A stretch of 24,882 nucleotides of DNA, from NCBI GenBank assembly GCA_900555715.1, contig USMC01000037.1, forward strand, positions 1-24,882, read 5' to 3'. The translations under genes and the position numbers were made by a program. This stretch comes from an uncultured Porphyromonadaceae bacterium. GTDB taxonomy: Bacteria; Bacteroidota; Bacteroidia; Bacteroidales; Muribaculaceae. Below are positions 23,067-24,882 of this stretch, piece by piece; position 1 is the first letter of the stretch, and every line of letters begins with the position of its first letter. The notes beneath the pieces are model-generated. The model did not search any database. It was not told where the DNA came from and was given only the letters and a program-made list of their open reading frames with translations.

Positions 23067-24506
23067 TTATTCGAATGAACCCATCTTGAGGTAGTTCACT
23101 TCTTCCTGTGTGAGGTAGCGCCAGCGTCCGCGCGGCAGGTTTTTCTTTGTCAGTCCTGCGAAGTAGACACGGTCGAGTTTCGTCACATGGTAGCCGAGCG
23201 ATTCGAAGATGCGGCGTACGATGCGGTTGCGTCCGGAGTGAATCTCTATGCCCGCCTGGTTGCGGTCGGTTTCTGTGGCGTAGCTGATGGCGTCGGCATG
23301 GATAGGACCGTCTTCAAGCTCGATGCCGTCGGCGATGGCCTGCATGTCGTCCTCGCTGATGTCGTGGTCGCACCACACATGATAGATTTTTTTCTTCACG
23401 AACTTGGGATGTGTGAGTTTCGACGCGAGGTCGCCGTCGTTGGTGAGGAGGAGCACGCCTGTCGTGTTGCGGTCAAGTCGTCCGACAGGATAGATGCGTT
23501 CTGAACATGCGCCTTTGACGAGGTCCATGACAGTGGTGCGTCCGTTGGGGTCGTCGCTGGTGGTGACGCAGTCTTTGGGCTTGTTGAGAAGGATGTAGCA
23601 CTTGCTTTCCGGTGTCACTACCTTTTCATCGTATTCGACAACGTCGTTGTAGCTGATTTTTGTGCCGAGTTCGGTCACTACCTGTCCGTTGACCTTTACG
23701 AGTCCCTGCTGGATGAATTCGTCGGCTTCGCGGCGTGAGCAGATGCCGGCGTTGCTCATATATTTGTTAAGACGTATCTGTTCGTTAGGATCGGGTACCG
23801 TCACTTCGTACTCGATGCGTTTCGGGCGCGGAGTGAAGCTCTTGCCACGACCGGGGAAACCGTTGTTGTTCTGGTTCTGGCGCTTGTTGTATCCGCCCTG
23901 ATTAGGACGGTTTCCGTATGGGCGCTGTCCGCCGTTGTTGTATCCGCCCTGATTGGGACGGTTCCCGTAGGGGCGTTGTCCGCCGTTGTTGTATCCGCCC
24001 TGATTGGTGCGGTTTCCGTATGGGCGCTGACCGCCGTTGTTATATCCGCCCTGACGGTTGTATCCGCCCTGATTGTAATTCCCCTGACGGTTGTATCCGC
24101 CGTTGTTATATCCGCCCTGACGATTGTTGTAGGGGCGCTGCGGGCGCGGAGTGTAGCCGGTGTTGCTCTGAGCTGTCTCGCCTTCGGCAGTTTCGCCTTC
24201 GGGCTTGTTCTGGAAATCCTGCTGCGGGCGCGGCTGGTACGGACGGTTGTATCCGCCGTTATTGTAGTTGTTTCTATAACCGCCGTTGTTATATCCGCCC
24301 TGGCGCGGCTGGTAGGGCCGCGGCTGATATGGGCGTCTGCTGTGGAAGGCGCCTGCATTTTCGCTGTCGGCAGAAGATTCGCCGGCAGGAGTGTTGTTGA
24401 ACGAAGGACGCTCGTAGCGCTGGCGGCTGTCGCCGTCCTCAGGAGCGTGGAATGTCTGCCCGATGCGCGGGCGTTTAGGCTTTTTTTCTGACGAATTGGA
24501 GTCCAT
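23067..24506 (-). CDS. rluB: RluB/RsuA-family pseudouridine synthase with long disordered N-terminus
   Basis: Makes pseudouridine in rRNA, most likely 23S rRNA (RluB type, U2605 in E. coli numbering). The C-terminal 245 residues hold an S4 domain (about 242-285, IRLNKYMSNAGICSRREADE) and the RsuA-family catalytic motif YPVGRLDRNTTGVLLLTNDGD (Asp near residue 343), then the GRNRIVRRIFESLGY motif. The first roughly 235 residues are low-complexity, dominated by Gly, Asn, Tyr, Arg, Gln and Pro with repeated GGYNNGGQRPYGNRP units. They are probably an intrinsically disordered, RNA-binding-like tail. Bacteroidota homologues commonly have such extensions. The exact uridine target is inferred from family only. 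Confidence 0.9.
   Translation of the reverse strand: MDSNSSEKKPKRPRIGQTFHAPEDGDSRQRYERPSFNNTPAGESSADSENAGAFHSRRPYQPRPYQPRQGGYNNGGYRNNYNNGGYNRPYQPRPQQDFQNKPEGETAEGETAQSNTGYTPRPQRPYNNRQGGYNNGGYNRQGNYNQGGYNRQGGYNNGGQRPYGNRTNQGGYNNGGQRPYGNRPNQGGYNNGGQRPYGNRPNQGGYNKRQNQNNNGFPGRGKSFTPRPKRIEYEVTVPDPNEQIRLNKYMSNAGICSRREADEFIQQGLVKVNGQVVTELGTKISYNDVVEYDEKVVTPESKCYILLNKPKDCVTTSDDPNGRTTVMDLVKGACSERIYPVGRLDRNTTGVLLLTNDGDLASKLTHPKFVKKKIYHVWCDHDISEDDMQAIADGIELEDGPIHADAISYATETDRNQAGIEIHSGRNRIVRRIFESLGYHVTKLDRVYFAGLTKKNLPRGRWRYLTQEEVNYLKMGSFE
23890..24042. repeat. Three 51-bp tandem repeats in the rluB-like gene
   Basis: Units at 23890-23940, 23941-23991 and 23992-24042 are nearly identical and encode 17 residues each (NQGGYNNGGQRPYGNRP-like). 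A degenerate partial unit follows at about 24043. The near-identical DNA suggests recent expansion and possible length variation among strains. Confidence 0.85.
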
Positions 24507-24664
24507 AGAAATATGTTTTAAAAGTTGCCGCCTCTCGGCGAACGGGGTCTGTTTAGGTTTGCAGGTTAAGGGTTGTGAGTCTGTTTATTATTGTTACAAT
24601 CGGATTGTTTATAATTCAAACGAATAATTGTCTGACAATGTTTTGTGTTCTTCTTATTTCAATG

Positions 24665-24672
24665 CAAAGTTA
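24665..24672 (-). promoter_or_regulatory. -7 promoter element for the rluB-like gene
   Basis: The minus strand reads TAACTTTG at 24672-24665, a full -7 match. The implied leader to the ATG is about 150 bases and contains no ORF that I can support. The -33 box is weak. The rest of 24507-24823 is AT-rich, with small palindromes (ACAATCGGATTGT; ATTGTCTGACAAT), and holds no gene. Confidence 0.5.
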
Positions 24673-24778
24673 AAAATTATTACCGTTTTATGCGTGTTAA
24701 AAATATTTAATTATATCGTTCGTGCCGGCGTTTTTGCAACTTTGGCAGAGGAATTTTAATCAAAAATTACGTCAAGCC

Positions 24779-24809
24779 TTGCAAAAGCCACTGAAAAGCC
24801 CTAACTTTG
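24779..24809 (+). promoter_or_regulatory. tRNA-Ser promoter
   Basis: TTG (24779-24781), a 20-base spacer and TAACTTTG (24802-24809), which ends 14 bases before the mature 5' end of the tRNA. Confidence 0.75.
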
Positions 24810-24823
24810 CATCCCGTAAGACT

Positions 24824-24882
24824 GGAAAGATGGCAGAGTGGTCGATTGCGGCGGTCTTGAAAACCGTTGAGGGTCACACCTC
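24824..24882 (+). tRNA. tRNA-Ser(UGA), 3' part outside the window
   Basis: The first 59 bases of a class II tRNA. Seen are the acceptor 5' strand GGAAAGA, D-arm GCA/TGC with its AGTGGTCGAT loop, and an anticodon arm with stem GCGGT/ACCGT and loop CTTGAAA, giving anticodon TGA (UCA codons, serine). The start of the long variable arm expected of tRNA-Ser follows (TGAGGGTCACACCTC). The T-arm and acceptor 3' strand lie past the window edge. tRNA-Ser genes are common integration targets, but nothing foreign is visible on this side. Confidence 0.93.

Noticed and set aside
23890..24042. Possible CRISPR-like array
   Set aside because: The 51-bp units are contiguous without spacers and lie in frame inside a coding region.

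Overview
The window looks like a chromosomal segment of a Bacteroidota, most likely order Bacteroidales and perhaps Muribaculaceae (inferred from gene content, not tested). The grounds are promoters with the Bacteroidota TAnnTTTG -7 element and a TTTG/TTG -33 element ahead of several genes, a BspA-type leucine-rich-repeat surface protein with a type-IX-secretion-like tail, a MurA with Asp in place of the catalytic Cys, and a pseudouridine synthase with a long Gly/Asn/Arg/Tyr-rich N-terminal extension. A tRNA-Ser(UGA) is cut by the right edge.

Left part (1-3900) is accessory and visibly more AT-rich than the rest. It holds the N-terminal half of a tyrosine recombinase broken by a +1 frameshift, and a 303-residue DNA-binding protein with a Cys4 cluster and four excisionase-type helix-turn-helix units. 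About 600 bases of non-coding DNA follow, rich in direct and inverted repeats. Then come a two-gene toxin-antitoxin-like module (56-residue protein plus GNAT acetyltransferase), a small secreted hypothetical protein, and a short ATG-less ORF remnant. This reads as the edge of an integrated element or a patch of repeated insertion.

Central part (3870-15276) is conserved. murB and murA form a peptidoglycan-precursor pair, followed by the BspA-like gene and a terminator. A second promoter drives topA, an RluA-family pseudouridine synthase and a GT32-type glycosyltransferase. Facing these and overlapping the last one at the 3' ends is a leftward operon: a lipoprotein M28/glutaminyl-cyclase-like enzyme, sufE, and a galactofuranosyltransferase-like enzyme.

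Right part (15398-24882) starts with the classic rimP-nusA-infB operon, which has its own promoter and a strong 5'-leader hairpin and ends in a strong intrinsic terminator. That terminator lies only 17 nt upstream of a secreted alpha/beta-hydrolase gene. Next come a bidirectional terminator, a leftward POT-family peptide transporter, and a leftward RluB-type pseudouridine synthase with its own terminator and promoter. The tRNA-Ser gene and its promoter close the window.

No CRISPR array, rRNA or complete insertion sequence was seen. The strongest candidates for something not well described are the GNAT/56-residue module, the four-HTH Cys4 protein beside the broken integrase, and the leader and terminator structures flanking the nusA operon.
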